Of a stretch of 64,000 bases of DNA, positions 42,247 through 50,172 are shown one piece after another. Origin of the DNA: JAHCHG01 sp041394845 (lineage in GTDB: Bacteria > Acidobacteriota > Blastocatellia > Pyrinomonadales > Pyrinomonadaceae); the NCBI GenBank assembly GCA_041394845.1, contig JAWKHL010000001.1:1054001-1118000 (forward strand). Direction: 5' to 3'. Positions within the stretch are counted from its first letter, which is position 1. The number at the start of each line of letters is the position of its first letter. The position numbers and the translations under genes were made by a program. Below the pieces are notes generated by a model. It was not told where the DNA came from. It was given only the letters and a program-made list of their open reading frames with translations, and made no database searches.

Positions 42247-44322
42247 TTACAATTTTTGCTTGAGATCAAATTTGTTTTCAAGCAAACCCAGGATTTGAGA
42301 ATGGACATTCTCAACCTCCTCTTCCAAAAGTGTCCTTTCCGCACTTCTGTATTCGAACCTGAGCGTCAGCGAACGGGAATCTTCCGGAACGCCTTTCCCT
42401 TCATAAATATCGGCGAATTGAACGTTTGTTAAGAGTTCAAAATTCATGTTTTTGATCTCGGCGACCAGATCCCGGAAATTGTCCGACCTTTTCAAAAGCA
42501 GGGAAACATCCCGAACTATTCCCGGAAAAACGGGTAAGGGCTTGTACAGGAAAGTTTCTTCGGATTTTTCCAAAATGGTCCGGAGGTCAACCTCGGCCAC
42601 AAAAACCGGTTGTTTAAATTTGAACTGAGTGGTCAATGCTTCATTTAAACGCCCGATCGATCCGACCGGTTTTCCGCCAAAAGAAATTTCCGCTGATTGT
42701 CCCTTTCGCAGATGCTTGAATTCTTTCGGAGCAAATTCAAAATTTTTCGTGTGAAGGGCCCGGGGAAGGGTTTCAACCGCCCCTTTGGCATCAAAAAAAT
42801 CAAAGGGCCGGTCCGGGGTGGCTTTTTCGGCCGCCATTTCGTTGCCGGTCATCACGATTGAAAAAAGCTCCCTTTCACGGGGGAGTCCGCCTTCCTTTTC
42901 CGAGGCGGAAAACACTTTTCCGAATTCAAATAATTTCAAATCCCGCCTTTGATGATTGAAATTTACCCGAACGGCTTCGAGCAAACCGGGAAGCAGACTG
43001 GCCCGCATCCGGGTTGAACCCTCAATTATCGGATCCTTGATCGTAACGAATTTCCGGTTTAAATTTTCGGGCAGGAAATTCGGGATGAAATCGAACAATT
43101 CGTCATATTTTGTGTCGATGAAACTGTAGGAAAGGGTTTCGAAAAAACCCGAATCGGCCAAGGTGTTCCGGAGTTGTTGTTTCCGCAATTCGTTGGGTTG
43201 ATACTCCCCGGCACCGATGGCGGGTGGAATCAGGGTTTCCAACTTTTCGTAACCGACAATTCGGGCAACCTCTTCAACCAGATCCTCCTCGATGGCCAGA
43301 TCGTGTCGCCAGGTGGGAGCGGTGTAGGAGGCCCCGCCTTTGGTTTCCCCGATTTTATCAATTCCAAGTGCGGAGAGAATCCGTTCGATCCCGGCATTTT
43401 CAACCTCCAGGCCGGTCAGTCTTTTGGTGGCATAGGTCAAATCACCCACCTGAATTTCAATTGGGTCGATTTTATTGGGGTAAACATCGACAAATTCACC
43501 CGGTTCCCCCCCGGCGAGCCGACAAATCAAATCCGTCGCCCGGTCCGAGGCCCGGATCAGGTTTTCTATATCAACCCCACGTTCAAACCTGTAGCTCGCC
43601 TCGGTCGTCAAATTCAAATTTCTGGAGGTTTGCCGGATGCTTGTTCGTTCGAAATATGCCACCTCAAGGAGGACATCGGTCGTATTTTCCGTGATTCCCG
43701 AATCAAAACCGCCCATCACGCCCCCGACCGCCACCGGTTTTTCCGAATCACAAATTGCCAGCATCGTCGGATCGAGTTTCCGCTCAATTTCATCAAGGGT
43801 TTTGATCTTTTCCCCCGCAACGGCTCGGCGAACGATGATTCGACCTCCGGCAAGTTGACTCAGGTCGAAGGAATGCATCGGTTGGCCCAGTTCGTGCATA
43901 ACGTAGTTGGTGATATCGGCGACATTATTGATGGCCCGCTCCCCGATTGCCTCAAGCCTCTTTTTGAGCCATTCGGGAGAAGGGGCGATTTTCACATTTC
44001 GAATGATCCGGGCGGTAAAACGGTGGCAAAGGTCCGGATCAAGGATCGTAACCAGATCCTTATCTTCCGGAGCCTTCCGGGGGATTTCGGTTTCAATGCC
44101 TTTTAACCGCGCATTTGTAAGCGCCCCGATCTCACGGGCCATTCCCCGATGGGAAAGACAATCGGACCGGTTTGAGGTCAGATCAACATCGAAAATAAAA
44201 TCATCCCCAACCGGTTCAATACCCTCGACGGCCAAACCCGCAGCTGTCAATTTTTCACCCAACTCCGTTGGCGGCAGATCAATTTCGATCAAATCCCTGA
44301 GCCAATTGTAGCTAATGTTCAT
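42247..44322 (-). CDS. pheT: phenylalanyl-tRNA synthetase beta subunit, lacking the EMAP/OB tRNA-binding domain
   Basis: This is a 691-residue cytoplasmic subunit that binds and edits Phe-tRNA with PheS. It starts 'MNISYNWLRDLIEIDLPP' and goes directly from 'AAGLAVEGIEPVGDD' to 'IFDVDLTSNRSDCLSHRGMA'. The tRNA-binding EMAP-like domain of about 115 residues that usually sits at this point is missing, which accounts for the length (usual about 790-800). The B3/B4 editing domain, B5 ('YATKRLTGLEVENAGIERIL'), core and C-terminal ferredoxin-like anticodon-binding domain ('LPVFPGIVRDVSLLLK') are intact. It lies after pheS and the small S24/S26-like gene. Confidence 0.93.
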   Translation of the reverse strand: MNISYNWLRDLIEIDLPPTELGEKLTAAGLAVEGIEPVGDDFIFDVDLTSNRSDCLSHRGMAREIGALTNARLKGIETEIPRKAPEDKDLVTILDPDLCHRFTARIIRNVKIAPSPEWLKKRLEAIGERAINNVADITNYVMHELGQPMHSFDLSQLAGGRIIVRRAVAGEKIKTLDEIERKLDPTMLAICDSEKPVAVGGVMGGFDSGITENTTDVLLEVAYFERTSIRQTSRNLNLTTEASYRFERGVDIENLIRASDRATDLICRLAGGEPGEFVDVYPNKIDPIEIQVGDLTYATKRLTGLEVENAGIERILSALGIDKIGETKGGASYTAPTWRHDLAIEEDLVEEVARIVGYEKLETLIPPAIGAGEYQPNELRKQQLRNTLADSGFFETLSYSFIDTKYDELFDFIPNFLPENLNRKFVTIKDPIIEGSTRMRASLLPGLLEAVRVNFNHQRRDLKLFEFGKVFSASEKEGGLPRERELFSIVMTGNEMAAEKATPDRPFDFFDAKGAVETLPRALHTKNFEFAPKEFKHLRKGQSAEISFGGKPVGSIGRLNEALTTQFKFKQPVFVAEVDLRTILEKSEETFLYKPLPVFPGIVRDVSLLLKRSDNFRDLVAEIKNMNFELLTNVQFADIYEGKGVPEDSRSLTLRFEYRSAERTLLEEEVENVHSQILGLLENKFDLKQKL

Positions 44323-44346
44323 AAATTAGTGTTTTTTCAAAAAAAA

Positions 44347-44652
44347 TCAGTCCTCAATTTTTACGCAAAGGCCGAAAATTGAATTTTCTCCCACCCAACC
44401 GTTGATCCCGCCCCGGTTGTTTCCGATCTGAAAACGCTTTCCCTGAATGGCCTTGATCAGATGGATGTATTGATTCCCGTTCACTTTACAAAGGACGATG
44501 TCGCCTTTTTTCAAACCGGAATGATCCTTAATCGGTTCAACCGTGCAAAGTTGACCCGATTCGATCTTGCCCTTCATAGAATGACCCCGCGGCCGGAACT
44601 GAACCGTTTCGCCCGATTTTAGTTTTGCAATGTAAGGCGTTGCCCAGCTCAT
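44347..44652 (-). CDS. small S24/S26-like peptidase fold protein
   Basis: This is a 101-residue protein resembling only the catalytic half of LexA or signal peptidase. The Ser motif is 'RPRGHSMKGKIESGQL' (Ser25), and 'KKGDIVLCKVNGNQYIHLIKAI' carries Lys67 where the general-base Lys is expected, 42 residues after the Ser. No DNA-binding or membrane segment is present. It sits between pheS and pheT (57 and 24 bases) and is co-transcribed. Its role is unknown. Possibilities are a self-cleaving or stress-linked protease domain, or a non-catalytic adaptor. Confidence 0.72.
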   Translation of the reverse strand: MSWATPYIAKLKSGETVQFRPRGHSMKGKIESGQLCTVEPIKDHSGLKKGDIVLCKVNGNQYIHLIKAIQGKRFQIGNNRGGINGWVGENSIFGLCVKIED

Positions 44653-44709
44653 TTGTTTACGATCGGTTTCTGAAAATCACTTTTTCGAGACCCTTTTTAT
44701 CTCTTTCAT

Positions 44710-45807
44710 TTATCGGAACTGTTCCAAAAATCTGATGTCATTTTCGAACAAAAGGCGGATGTCGTCGATCTCATACATCAACGCGGCCATCCTTTCCAGA
44801 CCGAAACCGAAAGCGAAACCCGAATAGACCGTCGGATCGACGTTGCAGGCCCGCAAAACGTTGGGGTGAACCATTCCCGAACCGCCAAGTTCGATCCAAC
44901 CCGAGCCTTTGCAGGGGCGACATCGCTCTCCCTCGAAAACACCGGAACCATTGCATTTGAAACAGGAAAAATCAAATTCGGCGCTCGGTTCCGTAAAAGG
45001 GAAGTACGAGGGCCTCAGCCTGATTTTGGTGTCCTTTCCGAAAAGCCGCTTCAACCATTCTTCGACCGTTCCCTTCAGATGCGCCATCGTGATTCCCTTG
45101 TCAACGCACAGTCCTTCGATCTGATGGAACATCGGCGTATGGGTCATATCGGGCGTGTCGCGCCGGAACACCCGACCCGGCGCGATGATCCTGAGCGGTG
45201 CCCCCCGGCGTTCCATGGCCCGGATCTGAACCGTCGATGTCTGGGACCGGAGAGCAAAACCGTTGGTGGTGTAAAAGGTGTCCTGCGATTCGCGGGCCGG
45301 GTGACCTTCGGGAATGTTCAGGGCGTCGAAATTGTAATAATCGGTTTCGATCTCACGGTCATCCTCAATGGCGTAACCGAGCGAAACGAAAATGTCTTCG
45401 ATCCTCTGGCGCAAAAGGGTTATCGGGTGAAGGTGACCGGGACGCAAACGCCGACCGGGAAGAGTTACGTCCAGACTTTCCCGCTCCTCCTTGGCCCTTT
45501 CGATGTGGGTTTTTAGTTCCGCTTCGGCCCGGGCGATCTTTTCTTCAACCTCGCCGCTCAGCGTTTGGATCAATTTCCCGAATTCGGCCCGGCGGTCCGG
45601 GGCGACCTGCCCGATGAATTTTTTCAACCCGGAAATTTCGGATTTCTTTCCGGCATATTTGATCCTGATCTCGCTCAGGTCCTTTTGCAAAACCTCCGCT
45701 TCGCTAAGGGAAAGATGATTATTTTCCGAGCCAAAATTCTGAAAGCGTCCAAAATCCTTTTTGAACGCTTCCCTGATTTTTTCCACTTGCTGAATTTGTT
45801 CTTCCAT
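44710..45807 (-). CDS. pheS: phenylalanyl-tRNA synthetase alpha subunit
   Basis: This is a 365-residue catalytic subunit. An N-terminal coiled coil (about 1-115) is followed by class II motifs: motif 1 near 'HPITLLRQRIEDIFVSLGY', motif 2 'MFHQIEGLCVDKGITMAHL' and motif 3 'GFAFGFGLERMAALMYEI'. A Cys4 cluster 'CFKCNGSGVFEGERCRPCKG' inserted around 285-305 is a zinc-finger-like element not present in E. coli PheS. It charges tRNA-Phe together with PheT. It begins the pheS-pheT-zapA operon, downstream of the rplT terminator. Confidence 0.95.
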   Translation of the reverse strand: MEEQIQQVEKIREAFKKDFGRFQNFGSENNHLSLSEAEVLQKDLSEIRIKYAGKKSEISGLKKFIGQVAPDRRAEFGKLIQTLSGEVEEKIARAEAELKTHIERAKEERESLDVTLPGRRLRPGHLHPITLLRQRIEDIFVSLGYAIEDDREIETDYYNFDALNIPEGHPARESQDTFYTTNGFALRSQTSTVQIRAMERRGAPLRIIAPGRVFRRDTPDMTHTPMFHQIEGLCVDKGITMAHLKGTVEEWLKRLFGKDTKIRLRPSYFPFTEPSAEFDFSCFKCNGSGVFEGERCRPCKGSGWIELGGSGMVHPNVLRACNVDPTVYSGFAFGFGLERMAALMYEIDDIRLLFENDIRFLEQFR

Positions 45808-45947
45808 AACAATAATCAGGGCAGAGAAGCCTTTTTCCGTCCCCCGGTAAATTTAAATAAATTGGATGAATCCTTTATTTCCTTCATTTGTAAATTGTAA
45901 TAAAGTTAGCGGATTTTGAAAAATTCCGAATCCAAAAAACAATATTT

Positions 45948-46005
45948 CGGAAAAAAAAAGAGAAAAGGGTTTGGAAGAAATCGAAAATCTCCGCCAAACC
46001 CCAAA
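45948..46005 (-). terminator. intrinsic terminator of infC-rpmI-rplT
   Basis: On the minus strand GGGTTTGG (46001-45994) pairs with CCAAACCC (45974-45967) and is followed by TTTTCTCTTTTTTTTT. It lies about 40 bases after the rplT stop codon, so pheS must have its own promoter. Confidence 0.75.
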
Positions 46006-46040
46006 AGTGTAAATTTTTTTTGCGAGCCGAACCTTTTTGA

Positions 46041-46415
46041 TCAGGCCGCCGGTTTGTTGGTTTCAATCGCTTCCTTGGCCTTGCCGGCCAGATTGGCAAA
46101 TGTCTCGGGTTGTTTGACGGCGATATCGGCCAGGACTTTCCGGTCCAATTCAATTTCCGCCAGTTTCAGCCCGTGCATAAACTGTGAATATTTGATGTCA
46201 TTCAAACGGCAGGCGGCATTGATCCTGACGATCCACAGTCGGCGAAAATTGCGCTTTTTCAATTTCCGTCCCGTATAGGCGAAATTCAAACCGCGTTCGA
46301 CGGATTCCTTGGCCGATCGGTAAAGTTTTGATTTGGTGCCACGATAACCCTTGGCAAGGGCTAAAATCTTTTTGCGTTTTTCCAAACGCTTGTTTCCACG
46401 TTTTGCTCTTGGCAT
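46041..46415 (-). CDS. rplT: 50S ribosomal protein L20
   Basis: This is a 124-residue L20 protein starting 'MPRAKRGNKRLEKRKKILAL' with 'AKGYRGTKSKLYRSAKESVE' and 'WIVRINAACRLNDIKYSQFM'. The length is slightly above the usual about 118 due to an Ala/Lys tail. The ATG at 46415 has AGGAGTG upstream, so the frame back to 46433 is not used. It is the last gene of infC-rpmI-rplT. L20 represses its own operon in enterobacteria, but no such leader site can be confirmed here. Confidence 0.97.
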   Translation of the reverse strand: MPRAKRGNKRLEKRKKILALAKGYRGTKSKLYRSAKESVERGLNFAYTGRKLKKRNFRRLWIVRINAACRLNDIKYSQFMHGLKLAEIELDRKVLADIAVKQPETFANLAGKAKEAIETNKPAA

Positions 46416-46439
46416 AGTTTCACTCCTAAACAATCTTTC

Positions 46440-46540
46440 GATTTTGGATTTTAGATTTTAGATCTTGGATTATTTAAATTTTTATTTATTGCCTTATCAA
46501 AAGGGTATTTCCGAAATCCGAAATCCAAAATCCAAAATGG
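46440..46540. repeat. heptamer-armed inverted repeat between rpmI and rplT
   Basis: The left arm is four tandem heptamers ATTTTGG, ATTTTAG, ATTTTAG, ATCTTGG (46441-46468). The right arm is four inverted heptamers CCGAAAT, CCGAAAT, CCAAAAT, CCAAAAT (46511-46538). The arms pair imperfectly across about 42 AT-rich bases, so the rpmI-rplT mRNA would form a long hairpin straight after the rpmI stop codon. Confidence 0.8.
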
Positions 46541-46542
46541 AT

Positions 46543-46746
46543 CTAGTCTCTTCCGTAAGGCAACATTTGTTCAACTCTTTTCTGATCGCCTTCCGATACG
46601 TAGGTATCTTTATCGAGTTTCCGCTTTCTTTTGGCGGTTTTTTTGGTCAAAATATGACGGGCGTGCGACTTTCCCCGTTTGAACTTGCCGGTGGCAGTTC
46701 GCCGGAAACGTTTGGCGGCGCCTTTATGTGTTTTTAATTTTGGCAT
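46543..46746 (-). CDS. rpmI: 50S ribosomal protein L35
   Basis: This is a 67-residue L35 with the standard 'MPKLKTHKGAAKRFRRTATG' start and 'ARHILTKKTAKRKRKL'. It lies 35 bases after infC and is followed within three bases by the heptamer-repeat hairpin, then rplT. Confidence 0.97.
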   Translation of the reverse strand: MPKLKTHKGAAKRFRRTATGKFKRGKSHARHILTKKTAKRKRKLDKDTYVSEGDQKRVEQMLPYGRD

Positions 46747-46781
46747 TATTTTTCTAACCTCACTTTCTTGATAAAAAAACT

Positions 46782-47330
46782 TTATTTGGTTTTTTTGGGA
46801 ACCATAATAATGAACATCTGATACCCCTCCATTTTGGGAGGAACTTCCACTTCTGCAATATCTGCCAAATCCTCCCTTAAACGCCTCAGCAGGTCGGCAC
46901 CCAAATCCCGGTGCGACATCTCCCTACCGCGGAAGGCGATGGTGGCGCGGACCTTATCTCCGTCCTCGATCCAACCCCTGGCTCTTTCCATCCGGTAACC
47001 GTAATCGTGATCGTCGGTCGAAGGCCGGAATTTGATCTCTTTGACCTGTTGGGTAACCTGTTTTTTCTTGGCCTCCTGAGCCTTCTTTTTCTCTTCGTAG
47101 AGGAACTTCCCGTAGTCGATAATTCGGCAAACGGGCGGTTTTGCTTTAGGGGCGATTTCGACCAAATCCTTTCCCATTTCGCGGGCTTTTCCGATCGCAT
47201 CGCGCGTGTCCATGACGCCGATCTGATCGCCGTCCTCATCGATCACGCGAACCGAGGGAACCCTGATCCGTTCATTTGTTCGGTGTTGCGGCCCTCTGTA
47301 ACGATTACCGCGTCCTTTGTACTTTGCTAT
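46782..47330 (-). CDS. infC: translation initiation factor IF-3, predicted AUA start codon
   Basis: This is a 182-residue IF-3. The N-domain begins 'TNERIRVPSVRVIDEDGDQIG', and the C-domain runs from 'KEIKFRPSTDDHDYGYRMERA' to the end. In this frame there is no ATG, GTG or TTG near the start. A strong GGAGGTG (47342-47336) is followed after five bases by ATA GCA AAG, so translation most likely starts at the ATA at 47330-47328. IF-3 discriminates against AUU, AUC and AUA starts, and infC of other bacteria uses such codons for autoregulation, so this fits a known control. The only upstream in-frame TTG (47390) has no ribosome site. Confidence 0.93.
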   Translation of the reverse strand: MAKYKGRGNRYRGPQHRTNERIRVPSVRVIDEDGDQIGVMDTRDAIGKAREMGKDLVEIAPKAKPPVCRIIDYGKFLYEEKKKAQEAKKKQVTQQVKEIKFRPSTDDHDYGYRMERARGWIEDGDKVRATIAFRGREMSHRDLGADLLRRLREDLADIAEVEVPPKMEGYQMFIIMVPKKTK

Positions 47331-47484
47331 ACCAGCACCTCCATAAATAATTACCCCGGGAATGGGTCCGACAAAAAAACAGCTTTGCAAATACTTATTT
47401 TGAAAGGGGCGAGAATTCCCGAAAAAGTTTCGACCCTCAATTTGCCAAAAAATAAGCTGAAACCGATAGATAATTACAACAGTT

Positions 47485-47511
47485 ATTATATCGGATTGTT
47501 TTCAAAGTCAA
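47485..47511 (-). promoter_or_regulatory. promoter of infC-rpmI-rplT
   Basis: On the minus strand TTGACT (47511-47506) and TATAAT (47490-47485) are separated by 15 bases, short but with strong hexamers. The leader to the AUA start would be about 150 bases. Confidence 0.5.
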
Positions 47512-47562
47512 GATTTTTGTTTCAAAACCCGTTCCAAAAAAAATAAAATAAAAATTTTCAAA

Positions 47563-47602
47563 TTTGGAGGAATGCCAATGCCGGTTGGCCTTCCCTCCAA
47601 AA
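47563..47602 (-). terminator. hairpin downstream of thrS
   Basis: TTTGGAGG(A)ATGCCAA pairs with TTGGCCTTCCCTCCAAA, forming a stable stem beginning two bases after the thrS stop codon. The T run that follows on the minus strand is interrupted, so termination may be partial. Confidence 0.55.
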
Positions 47603-47603
47603 A

Positions 47604-49592
47604 TTAAACTTCCAATTCAAGTGAAATGGCCCGCGTTTCTTTTAATTTTTCGGCCAACTCCTTGAATTCCCCCAAAGTCATGGAACCAATATCACCGCGT
47701 TTTCTTTCGCGGACGGCGATCACCTGTTCCTCTTTTTCCTTATCTCCCAAAATTATCATAAAGGGAATTTTCTGCAATTGAGCGTCGCGGATCTTGGCCC
47801 CGATCTTATCCGATTTTAGATTGGCCTCGACCCTAAACCCCGCCTCTTTCAGTCCATCCGCAACCTTTTGGGCGTACTCGTTGATCCGGTCGGTGATCGG
47901 CAAAACCGTTACCTGAACCGGCGCCAGCCAGAAGGGAAAAGCACCGGCATAATGTTCCACCAGCACGCCGAAAAATCTTTCGACCGAACCGAAAAGGGCG
48001 CGGTGAACCATTACCGGTCGGTGTTTTTGATTGTCTTCGCCGACATATTCCAATTCGAACCTCTGGGGCAGGTTGAAATCGAATTGAACCGTTGACAATT
48101 GCCACAGCCGGCCGATCGAATCTTCAACTTTGATATCGATCTTGGGGCCGTAAAAAGCGGCCTCACCTTCGATTCGCTCAAAAGGTATATTCCTTTGGGT
48201 GAGAGCCTGAACAAGCGCCTGTTCAGCCGATTCCCAGTCTTCATCCGAACCGAGATAGCCCTTGTTGTCCTCGCCACCGCGGACGGAAAGTTCGACTTTG
48301 AACTTTTCAAACCCGAAGGTGTTAAAAACGCTGTAAGCGAAATCGACACAATCTCCGACCTCCCGGGTTACAAGTTCCGGAGTCGTGAAAATATGGGCGT
48401 CATCCTGGGTAAATCCGCGAACCCGCAAAAGGCCGTGCAATGTGCCGGAAAGCTCAGCCCGGTAAACCGTTCCCAGTTCGGCGTACCTCAACGGAAGATC
48501 CCTGTAAGACCTCGGTTGCGATTTATAAATGCCGATATGAAACGGGCAGTTCATCGGTTTCAAACGAAATTCGGTGTCTTCGCCGAATTTTTCGGGCATT
48601 CCCAGCGGTTCGAAAAGCGAATCGGCGTAATTTTCCTCGTGTCCGGAGGTTTGCCACAATTCGCGTTTGGCGATATGCGGCGTGTAAACCAGACCGTATC
48701 CGCGTTTGACAAGCTCTTCGCGGAGATAGTTTTCCATTTCGGTCCTGACCGCTCCGCCCTTGGGATGCCAGAAAATAAAGCCCTGACCGAAATCCTCCTG
48801 AATGGAAAAAAGATCAAGTTCCCGCCCCAAACGGCGATGATCGCGTTTTTCGGCTTCCTCGCGTTGGTGCAACCAGGCGTCGAGCTCTTCCTGAGTGAAA
48901 AAGGCCGTGCCGTAAATCCGCTGCATCTGTTCGCGTTCGGCGTCGCCCTTCCAATAAGCGCCCGAAAGAGCGAGAAGTTTAAAGGCTTTTAATTTGCCCG
49001 TGTGTGCCACATGGGGCCCGAGGCAAAAATCGATAAAAGGAGAATCGTCGATGTAATAAATGCTGGCCGTGCCTTCGACCTTTTCGTCAATAAGTTCGCA
49101 TTTCAGGGGTTCGTTGCGATCCCGGAAAATCTCCAGAATTTTTGCCTTTCCGACGTCCTCCCGACGATAGGGTTTGTTGCGTTTGGCCATCTCCCGCATC
49201 TTTTTTTCGATGACCGGAAGATCCGCTTCGGTCAACATCCTGGGGGCGATGACATCGTAATAAAAACCGTAACGGGGATCATCCATCAAAGCCGGGCCGA
49301 CCCCGAGTTTTGTTCCCGGAAAAAGTTCCAGTACGGCCGCCGCCAAAAGATGGGCGGTGGAATGGCGCAGCAGTTCCAAACCGTCCCGCGTACCGGGCAT
49401 GATCGGTTCGATGCTTAAGATCCGGTCGGTCGGATCAAGCTGTTTATTCAAATCGACTTCCTGACCGTTGACCTTGGCGGCCAGAGCCTTTTTGGCTGAA
49501 TCTCGATCCAACGCCTTCAAGGCATCGGCCACCGAAACGGGAGCCGCAACACTCCCCTGATTTTCTCCGACTTTTACGTTAATTTCGCTCAT
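47604..49592 (-). CDS. thrS: threonyl-tRNA synthetase
   Basis: This is a 662-residue class II synthetase. The TGS domain is at about 1-62, followed by the second additional domain with 'HSTAHLLAAAVLELFPGTKLG'. The catalytic core has 'MNCPFHIGIYKSQPRSYRDLP' (zinc Cys), 'RVRGFTQDDAHIF' (motif 2) and 'VHRALFGSVERFFGVLVEH' (motif 3), then the C-terminal anticodon-binding domain ('LAPVQVTVLPITDRINEYA'). The editing-domain residues of the HxxxH type are at the HSTAHLL segment. It heads the thrS-infC-rpmI-rplT-pheS-pheT block, although infC appears to have its own promoter. Confidence 0.97.
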   Translation of the reverse strand: MSEINVKVGENQGSVAAPVSVADALKALDRDSAKKALAAKVNGQEVDLNKQLDPTDRILSIEPIMPGTRDGLELLRHSTAHLLAAAVLELFPGTKLGVGPALMDDPRYGFYYDVIAPRMLTEADLPVIEKKMREMAKRNKPYRREDVGKAKILEIFRDRNEPLKCELIDEKVEGTASIYYIDDSPFIDFCLGPHVAHTGKLKAFKLLALSGAYWKGDAEREQMQRIYGTAFFTQEELDAWLHQREEAEKRDHRRLGRELDLFSIQEDFGQGFIFWHPKGGAVRTEMENYLREELVKRGYGLVYTPHIAKRELWQTSGHEENYADSLFEPLGMPEKFGEDTEFRLKPMNCPFHIGIYKSQPRSYRDLPLRYAELGTVYRAELSGTLHGLLRVRGFTQDDAHIFTTPELVTREVGDCVDFAYSVFNTFGFEKFKVELSVRGGEDNKGYLGSDEDWESAEQALVQALTQRNIPFERIEGEAAFYGPKIDIKVEDSIGRLWQLSTVQFDFNLPQRFELEYVGEDNQKHRPVMVHRALFGSVERFFGVLVEHYAGAFPFWLAPVQVTVLPITDRINEYAQKVADGLKEAGFRVEANLKSDKIGAKIRDAQLQKIPFMIILGDKEKEEQVIAVRERKRGDIGSMTLGEFKELAEKLKETRAISLELEV

Positions 49593-49900
49593 ATTCTTGT
49601 TAATCCTCTTTAAAGTCCGAATAATATAAAAACAAACGGAAAACAGGCGAAAATGCCTGTCGGCAAATTCGCTTTGGAACCGATTATTTAAATAAACCCT
49701 TCAGTTAGATTAACAATTCTGCCACTACTAAAAAGATTCGATTTGATAAAAGCGACTTTGCCCCGCGTCCTGATTTACAAAACGCTATTTTTACGCGCCG
49801 AAAAGGCGCGTCGTAGTAGCGGTATCGATGGCAAAGTTCTTTGACAGCATCTTATCAAAAAATTATGGTTCAAAAAGGTTCGCACCTTTTTTTGAAGATC
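49593..49900. other. thrS upstream region with long dyad symmetry
   Basis: This stretch of 308 bases has no ORF. A compact hairpin ACGCGCC-GAAAA-GGCGCGT (49793-49811) sits at the centre of a wider dyad. TTTGATAAAAGCGACTTTGCC (49743-49761 region) and the inverted GGCAAAG...CTTATCAAA (49839-49858 region) bracket it. It may be part of the thrS mRNA leader or a degenerate insertion element. A T-box seems unlikely, since no T-box motif was seen. The thrS -10 candidate TATATT lies near 49628. Confidence 0.4.
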
Positions 49901-49975
49901 TGGTAGGCACTAGCAGAGTTGAACTGCTGACCTCTACCGTGTCAAGGTAGCGCTCTACCACTGAGCTAAGTGCCT
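49901..49975 (-). tRNA. tRNA-Val (anticodon GAC)
   Basis: The minus strand folds as a full cloverleaf. It has acceptor AGGCACT/AGTGCCT, D arm GCTC..GAGC, anticodon stem CTACC/GGTAG with loop TTGACAC (anticodon GAC), T arm AGCAG-TTCAACT-CTGCT and discriminator A followed by an encoded CCA (49903-49901). The encoded CCA contrasts with tRNA-Arg and tRNA-Gln in this window. Confidence 0.95.
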
Positions 49976-50172
49976 GAAACCAAAATTCGCCCATATAAAA
50001 AAAGCGAACTATTAAAATAGCGAAGTATTTTCCGGAATGTCAAGTTTATCCGGTTTTGATTGGCAAAAATAGTAAAATTTTGCAAAATAAACCGCACCGA
50101 GCAACTTTATTGAAAGCGCTGCGTATCTTAGGAATAAGTTCCATTTCAAACCTTTTTATTGTGTCAAAGTAG

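Noticed and set aside
43174..44106. 310-codon plus-strand ORF opposite pheT
   Set aside because: It is antisense to a well-supported pheT gene and has no recognisable domain or signal.
48099..48992. 297-codon plus-strand ORF opposite thrS
   Set aside because: It is antisense to thrS, which has every expected motif. It is a shadow frame.
49593..49900. T-box riboswitch for thrS
   Set aside because: I could not find the conserved T-box sequence (about 14 bases) or a specifier loop in the leader.
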